Below, piece by piece: positions 47,409 to 57,100 of a stretch of DNA of 64,000 bases (its first letter is position 1; every line of letters begins with the position of its first letter). Origin of the DNA: Herbaspirillum sp. DW155 (GTDB lineage: Bacteria; Pseudomonadota; Gammaproteobacteria; Burkholderiales; Burkholderiaceae_D). The stretch covers positions 3,286,001-3,350,000 of the forward strand of contig NZ_AP029028.1 of NCBI RefSeq assembly GCF_037076565.1, given 5' to 3'. The notes beneath the pieces are model-generated. The model was not told the origin of the DNA and did not search any database. It worked only from the letters and a program-made list of their open reading frames with translations. The position numbers were made by a program, and so were the translations under genes.

Positions 47409-48169
47409 TGCTTTTACAACTGAACGACATCAGCAAGAACTTCGGTGGCCTGCAAGTGCTGCAGGGCGTGAACTTCAACGTCCGGCAAGGCGAGATCTTC
47501 GGCCTGATCGGCCCCAATGGTGCCGGCAAGACCACGGTCTTCAACCTCATCACGGGCCTGCTGCGCGCGTCCTCCGGCAGCATCCGCTTCAATGATGACG
47601 ACATCGGCGCGGTCGCCCCGCACAAGATCACCGAGCGCGGCATCGCCCGCACCTTCCAGAACATCCGCGTGTTCAAGGAAATGACGCTGCTGGAAAACGT
47701 GGTGGTCGGCATGCACGATCACCTGAACTATGGCGTGGCGAGCATGCTCTTCAATCTCGGCGGCTTCCGCCGTGCGGAGAAGGAAGCGCGTGAACGCGCG
47801 CTGGAACTGCTGTCCTGGGTGCGCCTGGATCACAAGGCGCACATGCTGGCCGACAGTCTCTCCTATGGCGAGCAACGCAAGCTGGAGTTCGCCCGTGCGC
47901 TGGCGACCAAGCCCAGGCTGTTGCTGCTGGATGAACCGGTGGCCGGCATGAACCCGGCTGAGAAGACCGAGCTGATGAGCGAGATCGTCAACATCAAGCA
48001 GCGCGGTTTCACCATCTTCATGATCGAGCATGACATGCGTTTCGTCATGGGCCTGTGCGAGCGCATCGCCGTGCTCAACTTCGGCAAGATCATCGCCGAG
48101 GGCACCCCGGACCAGATCAAGAACAACCAGGAAGTGATCGAGGCCTATCTCGGCAAGGAAGAAGCATGA
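47408..48169 (+). CDS. livG: Branched-chain amino acid ABC transporter, ATPase LivG
   Basis: A 253-residue ATPase: Walker A GPNGAGKTT (near residue 37), Q loop in RTFQNIRVF, signature LSYGEQRKLEFARALA, Walker B LLLLDEPVAGM with Glu, and H loop MIEHDM. The family insert with VVVGMHDHLNYG is present. It pairs with LivF on the membrane subunits. Confidence 0.94.
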   Translation: MLLQLNDISKNFGGLQVLQGVNFNVRQGEIFGLIGPNGAGKTTVFNLITGLLRASSGSIRFNDDDIGAVAPHKITERGIARTFQNIRVFKEMTLLENVVVGMHDHLNYGVASMLFNLGGFRRAEKEARERALELLSWVRLDHKAHMLADSLSYGEQRKLEFARALATKPRLLLLDEPVAGMNPAEKTELMSEIVNIKQRGFTIFMIEHDMRFVMGLCERIAVLNFGKIIAEGTPDQIKNNQEVIEAYLGKEEA

Positions 48170-48897
48170 GCGCCAGCGGCAACAAAGAACCCATCCTGCA
48201 GGTCGAGGACCTGGCAGTGGCCTATGGCCACATCGAAGCGGTCAAAGGCATCAGCCTGTCCCTGAACGAAGGCGAGATCACCGCGCTGGTCGGTGCCAAT
48301 GGCGCCGGCAAGAGCACGTCGCTGCTGGCCATCTCCGGACTGGTGAAGGCGCAGCGCGGGCGCGTGCTGCTCAACGGGCAAGACCTCTTGCAGATGTCGC
48401 CGCACCGGATCGTCGAATCCGGCGTGGTGCAGGTGGCCGAAGGCCGCGCGACCTTGACCACGTTGACCGTCGAAGAAAACCTGGCCTTGGGCGCTTACAC
48501 CCGCCGTGACAAGGACGGCGTGGCGCGTGACCTGGAGTGGGTGTATTCCCTCTTCCCGGTACTGAAGAACCGTGCGGCCGGACTGGCGGGCAATCTCTCC
48601 GGCGGCGAGCAGCAGATGCTGGCCATTGGCCGGGCGCTGATGGCCAAGCCCAAGGTCTTGCTGCTGGATGAACCGTCGATGGGCCTGGCCCCGTTGATCA
48701 TCCAGGAAATCTTCCGCATCGTGCAGGAGATCAACAAGACCGGCATGACCGTGCTGCTGGTGGAACAGAACGTGCGTCAGGCGCTGCGCATCGCGCAACG
48801 CGGTTATGTGCTGGAGACGGGCAAGATCGTGCTGGAGGATAGCGGTGCGAATCTGCTGGACAATCCCAAGGTGGTGGAGGCTTATCTGGGTGGTTGA
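48166..48897 (+). CDS. livF: Branched-chain amino acid ABC transporter, ATPase LivF
   Basis: A 243-residue ATPase: Walker A GANGAGKST (near residue 42), signature NLSGGEQQMLAIGRALM, Walker B VLLLDEPSMGLAP, H loop LVEQNV, and the LivF hallmark VAEGRATLTTLTVEENLALGAY. It starts in an ATGA overlap with livG. Last gene of the operon; no clear terminator is seen before the tRNA-Leu promoter. Confidence 0.94.
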   Translation: MSASGNKEPILQVEDLAVAYGHIEAVKGISLSLNEGEITALVGANGAGKSTSLLAISGLVKAQRGRVLLNGQDLLQMSPHRIVESGVVQVAEGRATLTTLTVEENLALGAYTRRDKDGVARDLEWVYSLFPVLKNRAAGLAGNLSGGEQQMLAIGRALMAKPKVLLLDEPSMGLAPLIIQEIFRIVQEINKTGMTVLLVEQNVRQALRIAQRGYVLETGKIVLEDSGANLLDNPKVVEAYLGG

Positions 48898-48948
48898 TGG
48901 GCATGGATGGCAGCTGCGAAAAAGAATAAAAAATTTTTCAATTAAGTG

Positions 48949-48977
48949 TTGACCATCAGGCTCAGAGGCCTTAATAT
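48949..48977 (+). promoter_or_regulatory. Sigma70-type promoter of tRNA-Leu
   Basis: TTGACC (48949-48954) and TAATAT (48972-48977) with a 17-base spacer, preceded by an A/T-rich UP-like stretch (AAAAAATTTTTC). The tRNA begins 43 bases downstream. Confidence 0.75.
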
Positions 48978-49020
48978 GCAGCCTCTTTCAAGCACAGCAA
49001 GTTATCGCTGATGCCAGAAG

Positions 49021-49105
49021 GCCCACGTGGCGGAATTGGTAGACGCGCATGGTTCAGGTCCATGTGCCGCGAGGTGTGGGGGTTCGAGTCCCTCCGTGGG
49101 CACCA
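49021..49105 (+). tRNA. tRNA-Leu (anticodon CAG)
   Basis: An 85-base type II tRNA with acceptor stem GCCCACG/CGTGGGC, anticodon stem CATGG/CCATG around TTCAGGT, a long variable arm, T arm GGTTCGAGTCC and encoded CCA. It is the last core gene before the IS- and Rhs-rich island. Confidence 0.95.
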
Positions 49106-49111
49106 AGACAT

Positions 49112-49146
49112 AAAAGGCCGGTTGATGAAAATCAACCGGCCTTTTG
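49112..49146 (+). terminator. Rho-independent terminator after tRNA-Leu
   Basis: AAAAGGCCGGTTGAT pairs with ATCAACCGGCCTTTT around GAAA, ending in T residues. It lies seven bases after the tRNA CCA. Confidence 0.85.
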
Positions 49147-49201
49147 CGTTTTGGGGGCCATTTTACCCCTGTGGCACTTGATGGTGGGAATGCTTTGCGA
49201 T

Positions 49202-49794
49202 GTACTAGGATCTTCCAGATCAAAGGCTGGCAGGTCAAGAAGCGTCCAATTGATTTCCGTCCCTGGGTGAAGGCCTTGCCGTAGGTAGCCACAGGACCAG
49301 ACCAGCGCTGGGCCACCGATCTGTGTCGCATCTGGACAGGGCGTGATGGCTGGGCGGTGCTGGCCCTGGTGATTGATTGCCACACGCGGGAATTACTGGG
49401 CTGGCATCTGTCGCGTTCGGGCAAGTCGAAGACGGCAGAGTCAGCCTTGGAGCAAGCGCTGATCGCGCGTTATGGTTCGCTGGAGCGCGTGACGGCGCCG
49501 TTCTTGCTGAGGTCCGACAATGGGCTAGTGTTCACCAGCCGTAGTTACACAGCGTTGGTCCGCAGTTACGGACTGCAGCAGGAGTTCATCACGCTGCATT
49601 GCCCGCAGCAGAATGGCATGGTCGAACGCGCCATCGGAACCCTGAAGGAGCAATGCGCTCATCGGTATCGCTTCGAAACGTTGCAACACGCCAGTCGAAT
49701 AATTGGCGACTGGATCGGTTTTTATAACCACCGCCGGCCGCATCAGGCGCTGGGCATGAAGACACCGGCTGAGGCGTTTGCTTTAGCTGCTTGA
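49202..49794 (+). pseudogene. IS3-family transposase (OrfB), 5'-truncated with one nonsense codon
   Basis: One frame reads IFQIKGWQVKKRPIDFRPWVKALP, hits TAG at 49282-49284, and continues VATGPDQRWATDLCRIW to a natural stop at 49794. The integrase core is present: WATDLC (first Asp), LRSDNGLVFTSR (second Asp), CPQQNGMVERAIGTLKEQC (Glu) and FYNHRRPHQALGMKTPAEAF. The N-terminal OrfB part and OrfA are missing. In family members the TAG position is usually Ser, so a single base change can explain it. It is dead as an element. Confidence 0.8.
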
Positions 49795-49822
49795 TGTGAG
49801 CAGATTTGGCTGGGTCATTACA

Positions 49823-50245
49823 CTACTGAAGCCCAGAGAAATAGGTTTGGAGAAAAGAAGTAGAATCCGGCACGCCCTCGCTCGCATCCATTTTCGCTAC
49901 AAGAGTTAAGAACCAGCTAAGCAATTCAGCGACGTCTTCGGACGGCGGCTCAGCATATAGGAAGCATATTGCCGCCCGTATCGCACAAATATCTGGTTGC
50001 GAAAAATCTGTACTTGCAGACTTCGCATCCAGAGATTCCCAGCATCGAATACGGGCGCGTTCAAGCTGTTCCGCCGAAGCTTGGGATCGCTGAAAGCGCG
50101 TGGCAACCTCTAGAGCGTCCGCTGCAACTGAAGGCAAAGTGAATAAACCGAGATATGCGGTCATGAAGCCGCAAACACGGCGAAAAGCTTCAGCATGCCC
50201 AAACTTCTTCTGCATTGCTTCGACGAAGTCAATCACAATATCCAT
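49823..50245 (-). CDS. Putative immunity protein of a degraded Rhs/SpvB toxin locus
   Basis: A 140-residue soluble, helix-rich protein starting MDIVIDFVEAMQKKFGHAEAFRRV. Its ATG overlaps the TAA of a toxin-tail remnant by one base (TAATG), the arrangement of a toxin-immunity pair. No signal peptide is present, so it would act in the cytoplasm against a toxin of nucleic-acid type. No family is recognised; the role is inferred from position. Confidence 0.55.
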   Translation of the reverse strand: MDIVIDFVEAMQKKFGHAEAFRRVCGFMTAYLGLFTLPSVAADALEVATRFQRSQASAEQLERARIRCWESLDAKSASTDFSQPDICAIRAAICFLYAEPPSEDVAELLSWFLTLVAKMDASEGVPDSTSFLQTYFSGLQ

Positions 50246-50418
50246 TAATGTTCCACTCCAAAATAATCAAGCAGTGCTTTACAAGAAGAACAAGCATCCA
50301 TGAAGCTACCATGCGATTCCTTTCCGGCTGCTCGAATTCTTACCGCCTGACTTGTACCTCCTGCAGGGTTGACACCAGCGTCCACAGCCTTGCTCAGACA
50401 TCCAACTGCATAGCAGGC
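50245..50418 (-). pseudogene. Toxin C-terminal remnant with a CxxC motif, deaminase-like
   Basis: The minus strand encodes 57 residues before TAA at 50245-50247. They include AVRIRAAGKESHGSF and MDACSSCKALLDYFGVEH. A His-rich step followed by CxxC and a short helix is the usual end of nucleic-acid deaminase toxins (YwqJ/MafB19-like groups). The 5' end runs into the end of the SpvB-type fragment in another frame. The rest of the toxin, including the HxE/CxE zinc site, has been deleted. Confidence 0.45.
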
Positions 50419-51338
50419 AAACAGCTATTCTCGCTATTGCACATCTGCATCCAAGTAATCTTCGAGGCATCTCCGGGCGAGACCACTCCATATCCGATGA
50501 CCCAATTGAATACCAGAACCTTGGAGCTATACATCTTTATCTGTGTCAACTTGACCGTGTTTTTGATCAGACTCCCAGCCATATAGGAGGTTGTGACATC
50601 TCCCCGACCTTCATAAACAAATTGCACCGTATTTTTTGGCGGAGTGGCAGCCTTGGAGCTACCAGTGTAGTCAATAGCCGCCGGATAAAATTCTCCCGTT
50701 GAGCCATCCTGATAGTAGCTGACGGCTTGATAGTTACCTACGGTGTCCTCAATACGATTGAGCGCCCAAAATCTGACGGCAACTTTACCCAAAGCTTTAA
50801 TTGAAGAATCACTCGTCGCACCATAAGACATGATCTGTCCGGACTTAGTCCATACCTTGAACCACGCCGGGCCATTGCCGGTAGATCCATATGACACGAT
50901 CTTCGCGAAACTTTCCCGCTCCGTCCGATATTCAGTACCATCGCCACCGTTCGCCCCACTGATGGCGATAAGCCACTGCCCATCCAAGCAATAGCGATCG
51001 TTCAGGTCGTAGTTCACCGCGCCTCGAGCACCGTCTTGAGCCATCGTCCTGGGGCAACGCGAAATACCCCCGAGGCCTCCCAAGCTCCAGCCGACTCCGA
51101 GCAATCCATTATTGGCCTGACTACTGTAGTTCAGGGTTAGTTTCGGCTCCATCCCCCCGCCCCCCGGAGGCATCTGAATGGGGATCGTGTACGTTGCGCC
51201 CCCCGATTCGCTAACCTGAAATTGACCCGGCGTGCTCATTTGCCCATTGACGATGGTGGCAAGCAAACTACCTGCGATCAATACGAAGCCAGACAATATC
51301 CGGCGAGTCAATGGCTTTCTCAAAAGATGGCAATACAC
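50394..51338 (-). pseudogene. SpvB-like N-terminal fragment of an Rhs/Tc-type toxin protein
   Basis: A 314-residue frame with an N-terminal signal peptide followed by the SpvB domain: FQVSESGGATYTIPIQMPPGGGGMEPKLTLNYSSQANNGLLGVGWSLGGLGGISRCPRT, given here in part, then DRYCLDGQWL and VWTKSGQIMSYG. It ends abruptly after CLPAMQ. In intact proteins an integrin-like VCBS region and the toxin-complex middle follow, so a deletion has joined the N-terminus to the tail of a toxin gene in another frame. An outer IS5 begins 80 bases before its start. Confidence 0.75.
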
Positions 51339-51413
51339 TTAGCTAACCCCTGTTCTGATATTTAAACCCATTGATAACTTGGACCTCCCTCGCACCTTCG
51401 CTCTCTTGCAAGC

Positions 51414-51417
51414 TTAA
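51414..51417. repeat. TTAA at the left edge of the outer IS5 element
   Basis: TTAA stands directly before the terminal repeat at 51418, the same tetranucleotide duplicated by the inner copy. The right partner of the outer element is lost with its right end. Confidence 0.5.
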
Positions 51418-51939
51418 GGCAACGCTGAACAAGTAAACGAACTTATTTTTCATCCGTTATAGAGGTATCAGAAAGCGGCGAGGAAAGAGCGATGAAACAA
51501 CAAACCTTAGCGATGGCGCAAGATCAGGGCTTCGAGCAGCACCGCAAGCCGACGAGACGGGAAGTGTTTCTGGAGACGATGAATCGTATCGTTCCGTGGT
51601 CGTCGCTGTGCGCGGTAGTAGAGCCGTACTATCCGAAGGCTGGTAATGGAAGGCCGCCGATCGGTCTTGAGCGGATGTTGCGCATTCACTTTTTGCAGCA
51701 CTGGTTCAATCTGGCGGATCTGGCGTGTGAAGAGGCGTTGTATGACAGCGCCAGTTTGCGACGATTCGTCGGGATTGATCTGGGTCGAGAACCTGTTCCT
51801 GATGCCACCAGTGTGCTGCGGTTCCGACATTTGCTGGAGCGACACGAACTGGGCGAGGCCTTGTTTGCCGCTGCAGGAAAGATGTTGCAGGAAAGCGGGA
51901 TGAGCCTGAAGACAGGCACGATAGTGGATGCCACGTTAA

Positions 51940-53120
51940 GGCTTCGCTGAATTAGCATTCGATTGCGCTGATGACGCGAGATATAGAGCACAACGCATTT
52001 CAATGCGGCGAGATTTCTATGTTTTTGCTGCACTTACGGGCGACTTTGAGGGCATTTTCGCCCTCCAGCGCCCGTCATGGACGCACCTGTCCCATCAGCT
52101 GACTGCGAGCCAGGTAAATATTGGCCAACGCCAAAGCGGTGAACGCACGACATCCGTTCTTCATCAAGCCGCGATAACGCACCTTCGTAAATCCCCACAA
52201 CCGCTTGACCACCGCAAATACATGCTCAACGCGAGCGCGAATCTTCGATTTGTGACGGTTCTTCCTCCGCTTGACCTCATCGACCGATCCGTCCCCGCCT
52301 CGCACACGATCATTGGTGAAGTCGCGGGCCTGAGGCGCTTTACTACGCATCAGTTCCTTCTGGCTTGCATAGGCGCTGTCTCCGTACACACGTCGCTCCT
52401 TGCCGTGCAGTAACGACGTCAACGCATGCTTGTCGTGCACGTTGGCCGACGTCACCATCGCGCTGTGCACCAATCCGCTTTGGCTGTCGACTCCAATGTG
52501 CAGTTTCATACCGAAATGCCACTGCTTGCCCTTGCGCGTCTGACGCATCTCCGGATCGCGTTCCTTCTTTGCATTCTTGGTCGAACTCGGTGCAGCAATT
52601 AACGTGGCATCCACTATCGTACCTGCCTTCAGGCTCATCCCGCTTTCCTGCAACATCTTTCCTGCAGCGGCAAACAAGGCCTCGCCCAGTTCGTGTCGCT
52701 CCAGCAAATGTCGGAACCGCAGCACACTGGTGGCATCAGGAACAGGTTCTCGACCCAGATCAATCCCGACGAATCGTCGCAAACTGGCGCTGTCATACAA
52801 CGCCTCTTCACACGCCAGATCCGCCAGATTGAACCAGTGCTGCAAAAAGTGAATGCGCAACATCCGCTCAAGACCGATCGGCGGCCTTCCATTACCAGCC
52901 TTCGGATAGTACGGCTCTACTACCGCGCACAGCGACGACCACGGAACGATACGATTCATCGTCTCCAGAAACACTTCCCGTCTCGTCGGCTTGCGGTGCT
53001 GCTCGAAGCCCTGATCTTGCGCCATCGCTAAGGTTTGTTGTTTCATCGCTCTTTCCTCGCCGCTTTCTGATACCTCTATAACGGATGAAAAATAAGTTCG
53101 TTTACTTGTTCAGCGTTGCC
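51940..53120 (-). mobile_element. Complete IS5-family element inserted in the outer copy
   Basis: An 1181-bp element in reverse orientation to the outer one. Its terminal repeats are GGCTTCGCTGAATTAGCATTCG (written as 51940 onward) and, from the other side, GGCAACGCTGAACAAGTAAACG. TTAA is duplicated at 51936-51939 and 53121-53124. It carries an intact transposase. Confidence 0.9.
52075..53046 (-). CDS. IS5-family transposase
   Basis: A 323-residue DDE transposase of the IS5 group. It has the N-terminal PRREVFLETMNRIVPWSSL-like segment, PPIGLERMLRIHFLQHWFNLAD, the first Asp in TIVDATLIAAPSS, the second in VYGDSAYASQKE and the Glu in ARVEHVFAVVKRLWGFTKVRYRG. It is full length and may drive both copies. 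Confidence 0.92.
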   Translation of the reverse strand: MKQQTLAMAQDQGFEQHRKPTRREVFLETMNRIVPWSSLCAVVEPYYPKAGNGRPPIGLERMLRIHFLQHWFNLADLACEEALYDSASLRRFVGIDLGREPVPDATSVLRFRHLLERHELGEALFAAAGKMLQESGMSLKAGTIVDATLIAAPSSTKNAKKERDPEMRQTRKGKQWHFGMKLHIGVDSQSGLVHSAMVTSANVHDKHALTSLLHGKERRVYGDSAYASQKELMRSKAPQARDFTNDRVRGGDGSVDEVKRRKNRHKSKIRARVEHVFAVVKRLWGFTKVRYRGLMKNGCRAFTALALANIYLARSQLMGQVRP

Positions 53121-53464
53121 TTAATTGCTGCACCGAGTTCGACCAAGAATGCAAAGAAGGAACGCGATCCGGAGATGCGTCAGACGCGCAAGGGCAAGCA
53201 GTGGCATTTCGGTATGAAACTGCACATTGGAGTCGACAGCCAAAGCGGATTGGTGCACAGCGCGATGGTGACGTCGGCCAACGTGCACGACAAGCATGCG
53301 TTGACGTCGTTACTGCACGGCAAGGAGCGACGTGTGTACGGAGACAGCGCCTATGCAAGCCAGAAGGAACTGATGCGTAGTAAAGCGCCTCAGGCCCGCG
53401 ACTTCACCAATGATCGTGTGCGAGGCGGGGACGGATCGGTCGATAGCTCAACCTGCTTTTTGTA

Positions 53465-54136
53465 CTACTTACGCCCCCGAATGAACTCAACCAATTTCGT
53501 AAAAAAATCCGCTTTTAGCTTGGCACCGTAAAGATCTGACGCTTGCATAAACCGATGCTTCTCTGAAACTCGCCGCTCCGCCAAGTCAAAATCAGAATTC
53601 GTATTCGACACCAGATATGCGATTTGACAAAAACGAGCAAAGTAACTTGTACTGGATTTCCATTCAAAAGGAGGGATATCTGACAAGTAAACATCGAGCA
53701 AATCTTTATCAGATCGTACAGACAATAGAACGTTTTCCTTGAATGATTTAAGCGCCCCTGCGCACAGATTTGTTAAGTCTACTTCCTTGGTGTTCAAGTT
53801 CAAGCGATAGTTTATTGCTTGCCATATGAGGGGCAAAGTGAACCAGCAATAGGGTCTCTCTTGATTCATCTTTTCGATAGCCGACTTCAATTCAAGAGAC
53901 AAATTCGGCATCTGGCCTCGAAAAAATGAGCGAATAGCTGGGGATTCGAAGCCAAAGTCAAATTCATATCTTTGAGTCCGGGAAAGATAACGAACCGCTA
54001 TAAATGCTTCGATATTCGTCTCTCGGGTATCGTCACAAGCAAAATAACTTATGTCGCTCGTATTAATTTTCTGCCCCGGAAGCAACCTAAACCCAAGGCT
54101 TTCAAATCGATCAATCAGTAGTCCATGTTTTTTCAT
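53465..54136 (-). CDS. Putative immunity protein of the Rhs nuclease toxin
   Basis: A 223-residue soluble protein starting MKKHGLLIDRFESLGFRL, AT-rich compared with the RHS core before it. Its ATG overlaps the stop of the toxin gene (ATGA, 54133-54136), typical of a cognate immunity gene. No signal peptide or membrane segment is seen, fitting protection against a cytoplasmic nuclease. No known family is recognised. The outer IS5 remnant begins 21 bases after its stop. Confidence 0.6.
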   Translation of the reverse strand: MKKHGLLIDRFESLGFRLLPGQKINTSDISYFACDDTRETNIEAFIAVRYLSRTQRYEFDFGFESPAIRSFFRGQMPNLSLELKSAIEKMNQERPYCWFTLPLIWQAINYRLNLNTKEVDLTNLCAGALKSFKENVLLSVRSDKDLLDVYLSDIPPFEWKSSTSYFARFCQIAYLVSNTNSDFDLAERRVSEKHRFMQASDLYGAKLKADFFTKLVEFIRGRK

Positions 54137-57100
54137 TTGACTTTCAATCCAGTAATTACGTCAAATACCACGCCTTTTGAAAACAAAATAGCTTTCAAGG
54201 CCACCGTTTGGAATTCCTTAGGATATATCCCCATACCAACCCCGACATATCCAACGGAGGTAATTTGTCCAAGTCTGGAACTTGCACCATTCTCATATAC
54301 GGCAGCATCGAAGGTCACCTGTTGAACGTTCAAGTTAAAAAAATGAAGAATAGTAGTTTTAACCTCAACTCCTCGCAACGTCCCGTCTGGATCTCTGACG
54401 ACAAAATCGTAAATTCGCTTCGGTCGCCCATCTATGTATGCGTCTACCTGATCTCCCTCTATGGAATACCCCCGTTCGAGATACATCTCTTTTGCTTGCT
54501 CAACACCAATATTGCCACGTGCATTGGGGTCTTGGCCATTATGTTTCAGCTGATTAAAGAGGTATCCGAACGAAGCTGTAACAGCACCATTTCCGAACTT
54601 CCCCCCACTTAGTGCTGACCCCGTTCCTCCAATTACGGCGTTTTGAAACACGGCAATATACGGATCTTTCGAGAAACCACTTTGAGTGATGTCCCCACCG
54701 TTATTGTAGTTTCCAAAGGCAGCAGCGATCCCCGCCGAGAGCGCCCCTGAACCACAACTTCCACCACCAAGCATCGACGAAACACAACCCACTGCAGCAT
54801 GGCCCACAGTGTTCTGGAAAACAGAAGCTGGAGTAGCTCCAATCTGCGCTGCACCAGGGAAATACGTACCAACCATATAAAACGCTGACTGAGTAGCATC
54901 TGCCACCAAGCCAGCCTTCACTGCCTGATTCCAGCTTCCACCAGATAGTTTGGTAACGAGTGCAGCGCATGCGCCAGCACTTCCTGTGTAAACCGTACAT
55001 CCAATGGTCGCGATAGGCTGCTTCAGATCTTTAACCGTTTGCCAAACGTTGCTTACCACCTTGCGGGTAGATCTGAATATACTACCCAGACTGATATATC
55101 CGCTCGGATCAGCCAGCGTCAACGGGCTATTGAACACGTATGCATATCGGTTATAGCTTTGGATATTATCCGGTGCCTGGATATACGGATCCGCACTCAT
55201 GAACCGCCCCAGCGCGGGATCATAAACCCGACCATTCATATGGATCAGGCCCAGTTCCTCCAGGTGTTCATGGTTCGTAAATCCTCGGTCAGTATTGATC
55301 CCAACAACCGTCCCCTCGCTATCGGTCGCACCACCCGCCTGACGACGCTTGCCGAAGGGCTCATACGCCAGCCGCTCAATCACATTGCCCGACTCGTCCG
55401 TGATCGTCGTCGTCGAGCCCAGTTGGTCTCGGTGCATGTAATTGATGGTTTGCGTCGTGCCTGTCTGCTTGATCAGCGCAATCACACTACCACCCGCCGT
55501 GATGTAGTGCTTGTGCTCGACCGTCCCGTCCGCCTTGATGTCCTTCTCGTAGAACAATCCACCCGTGTTGTCCGGGTTCAGGTAGATCGTCGTCGCACTC
55601 GGGGCTACCTGCTTGATCCGCTGATGATCCGGACCATACACGAAGGACAGGGCCACGCTAGGCGAGCTCACCGTCTTCAACATGCCGTAACTGGTATAGC
55701 TCTCCGTACGGCCCCGGTCCGCAATCACCGCACCGGTGCTATCAACGGCCACCTCCGCGATCAAGGCACCATTGGCGTCATACGTGTATTGCAGCTTGCC
55801 ACCGTGAATGAAGTTCAACTCCTTCAGCGCATGCGGACGGCCATTCACCGCACCGTAGACATAGCTCCCCATGTCACTGCGGTTGGTGATATTGCCCAGC
55901 GCGTCATAGCTGTAGTTCGTGCTCGACAACCCCGCCTGCGGCGAATTCACCACCGCATTGGTCAACCGGTTCAGGCTGTCGTACAGGAAGGTCTCCGTCA
56001 GGTTCTGGTTGCCATCCGCTCGCGATACCATGTTGCCCAGCGAATCGTACTGGTAGCTGAAGTTCTGCACGCTGTTGCCCGCGCCGGCGTAGATGTTCTT
56101 CAAGCGCCCTGTCGTCGCCTCGAACACCTGCTGTGTCACCACGTTGTTGCCATACGTCTGCTGCAGCAACTGGCCCATGGCGTTCTGAGTGTCCCCTCGC
56201 CACAGCAGGGCATTGGTCTGGTTGTTGCGTACTTCCTTCAGGTAGCCAAGGCTTGTGTAGACGTATTTCACCACCAGGCCCGTCGGATACGTCTGGGTGG
56301 CGATGCGGCCGTTCGCGTCGTAGCTCACCCCTTCCGCATAGGCGGTATCGATGGTCGTGCTGGTGCTGACGTTGCGACCTAGGCTGTCGTAGCTGTTCGT
56401 CTTCTGGTAGCCGTTGTCCGAACTCACGCTGCACAGCTTGCCTACTCCCTTGGCGCAATTGTCATAGGTCCAGGTGCTCACCAGATCCGGCTCAGAGCGG
56501 CTGGTCATCCGGCCCAGCTTGTCGTAGCTGATCGTGCTGACCTGGCCCTTGGCGTCGGTCTGGCGGATCAGTTCTCCAAAGCCGTTGTACTCGTAGCTCC
56601 ATGTCCCCATGTCGGGATCGACCATGCCGATCTTGCGGCCGCGCAGGTCGTAGCTCAGTTGCACCACGTTCCCATTCGGGTCCTTGGTGGCGACCAGGTT
56701 GCCGATGGCATCGTATTGGTAGGTCAGGCTGTTGTTCTGGGCGTCGATGACCTTGACCACCTGGCCCTGGCTATTTTTGACCTTCGTCTGCGTCTGGTTC
56801 AGCGCATTGGTGACCGTCGTCGTCAGGCCATTGTAGGTCGTCTGCGACTGGCTTCCATCGGGTGCGGTCGTCAGCACCACCCGGCTCAGCGCATCATAGG
56901 TCACCGTGCTCCATTGCTGGGTCTGGTTCGCGTAATACGGCAGGCTCGTCCGAGATACACGGCCCAGGCTGTCGTATTGCGTGTCCTTGGCGACGATACT
57001 GCTGCCATCAAATCCCACCGTCTCCGTTTTGATTTCCCGATCCAGGCTGTCGAAATACACCTTCGACCATGGGCCGTTGGCGGTGGTACCGTCCGATGCC

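Larger units (their letters stand above)
51418..53444 (+). mobile_element. IS5-family element, interrupted by a second copy and truncated at the right end
   Basis: The left part is 51418-51939 and the right part 53125-53444. When the inner IS and one TTAA are removed, the transposase frame joins exactly across GATGCCACG-TTAA-TTGCTGCA to read TIVDATLIAAPSS, as in the complete copy. After 53444 the sequence leaves the IS (GGTCGAT then AGCTC), so the last third of the gene and the right terminal repeat are gone. Confidence 0.85.
51492..53444 (+). pseudogene. IS5 transposase, split by an IS and lacking its C-terminus
   Basis: The N-terminal 149 codons lie at 51492-51939 and the continuation at 53125-53444 (IAAPSSTKNAKKERDPEM to RGGDGSVD). 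The first Asp (IVDAT) and second Asp (VYGDSAYAS) are present, but the Glu-containing end (ARVEHVFAVVKR in the complete copy) is missing. Where both copies can be compared, the proteins differ at one residue noticed (KTG here, KAG in the complete copy). Confidence 0.85.

Noticed and set aside
55039..56382. 447-codon open frame opposite the RHS gene
   Set aside because: Arg/His/Val-rich composition produced by reading RHS repeats backwards; no ribosome site.
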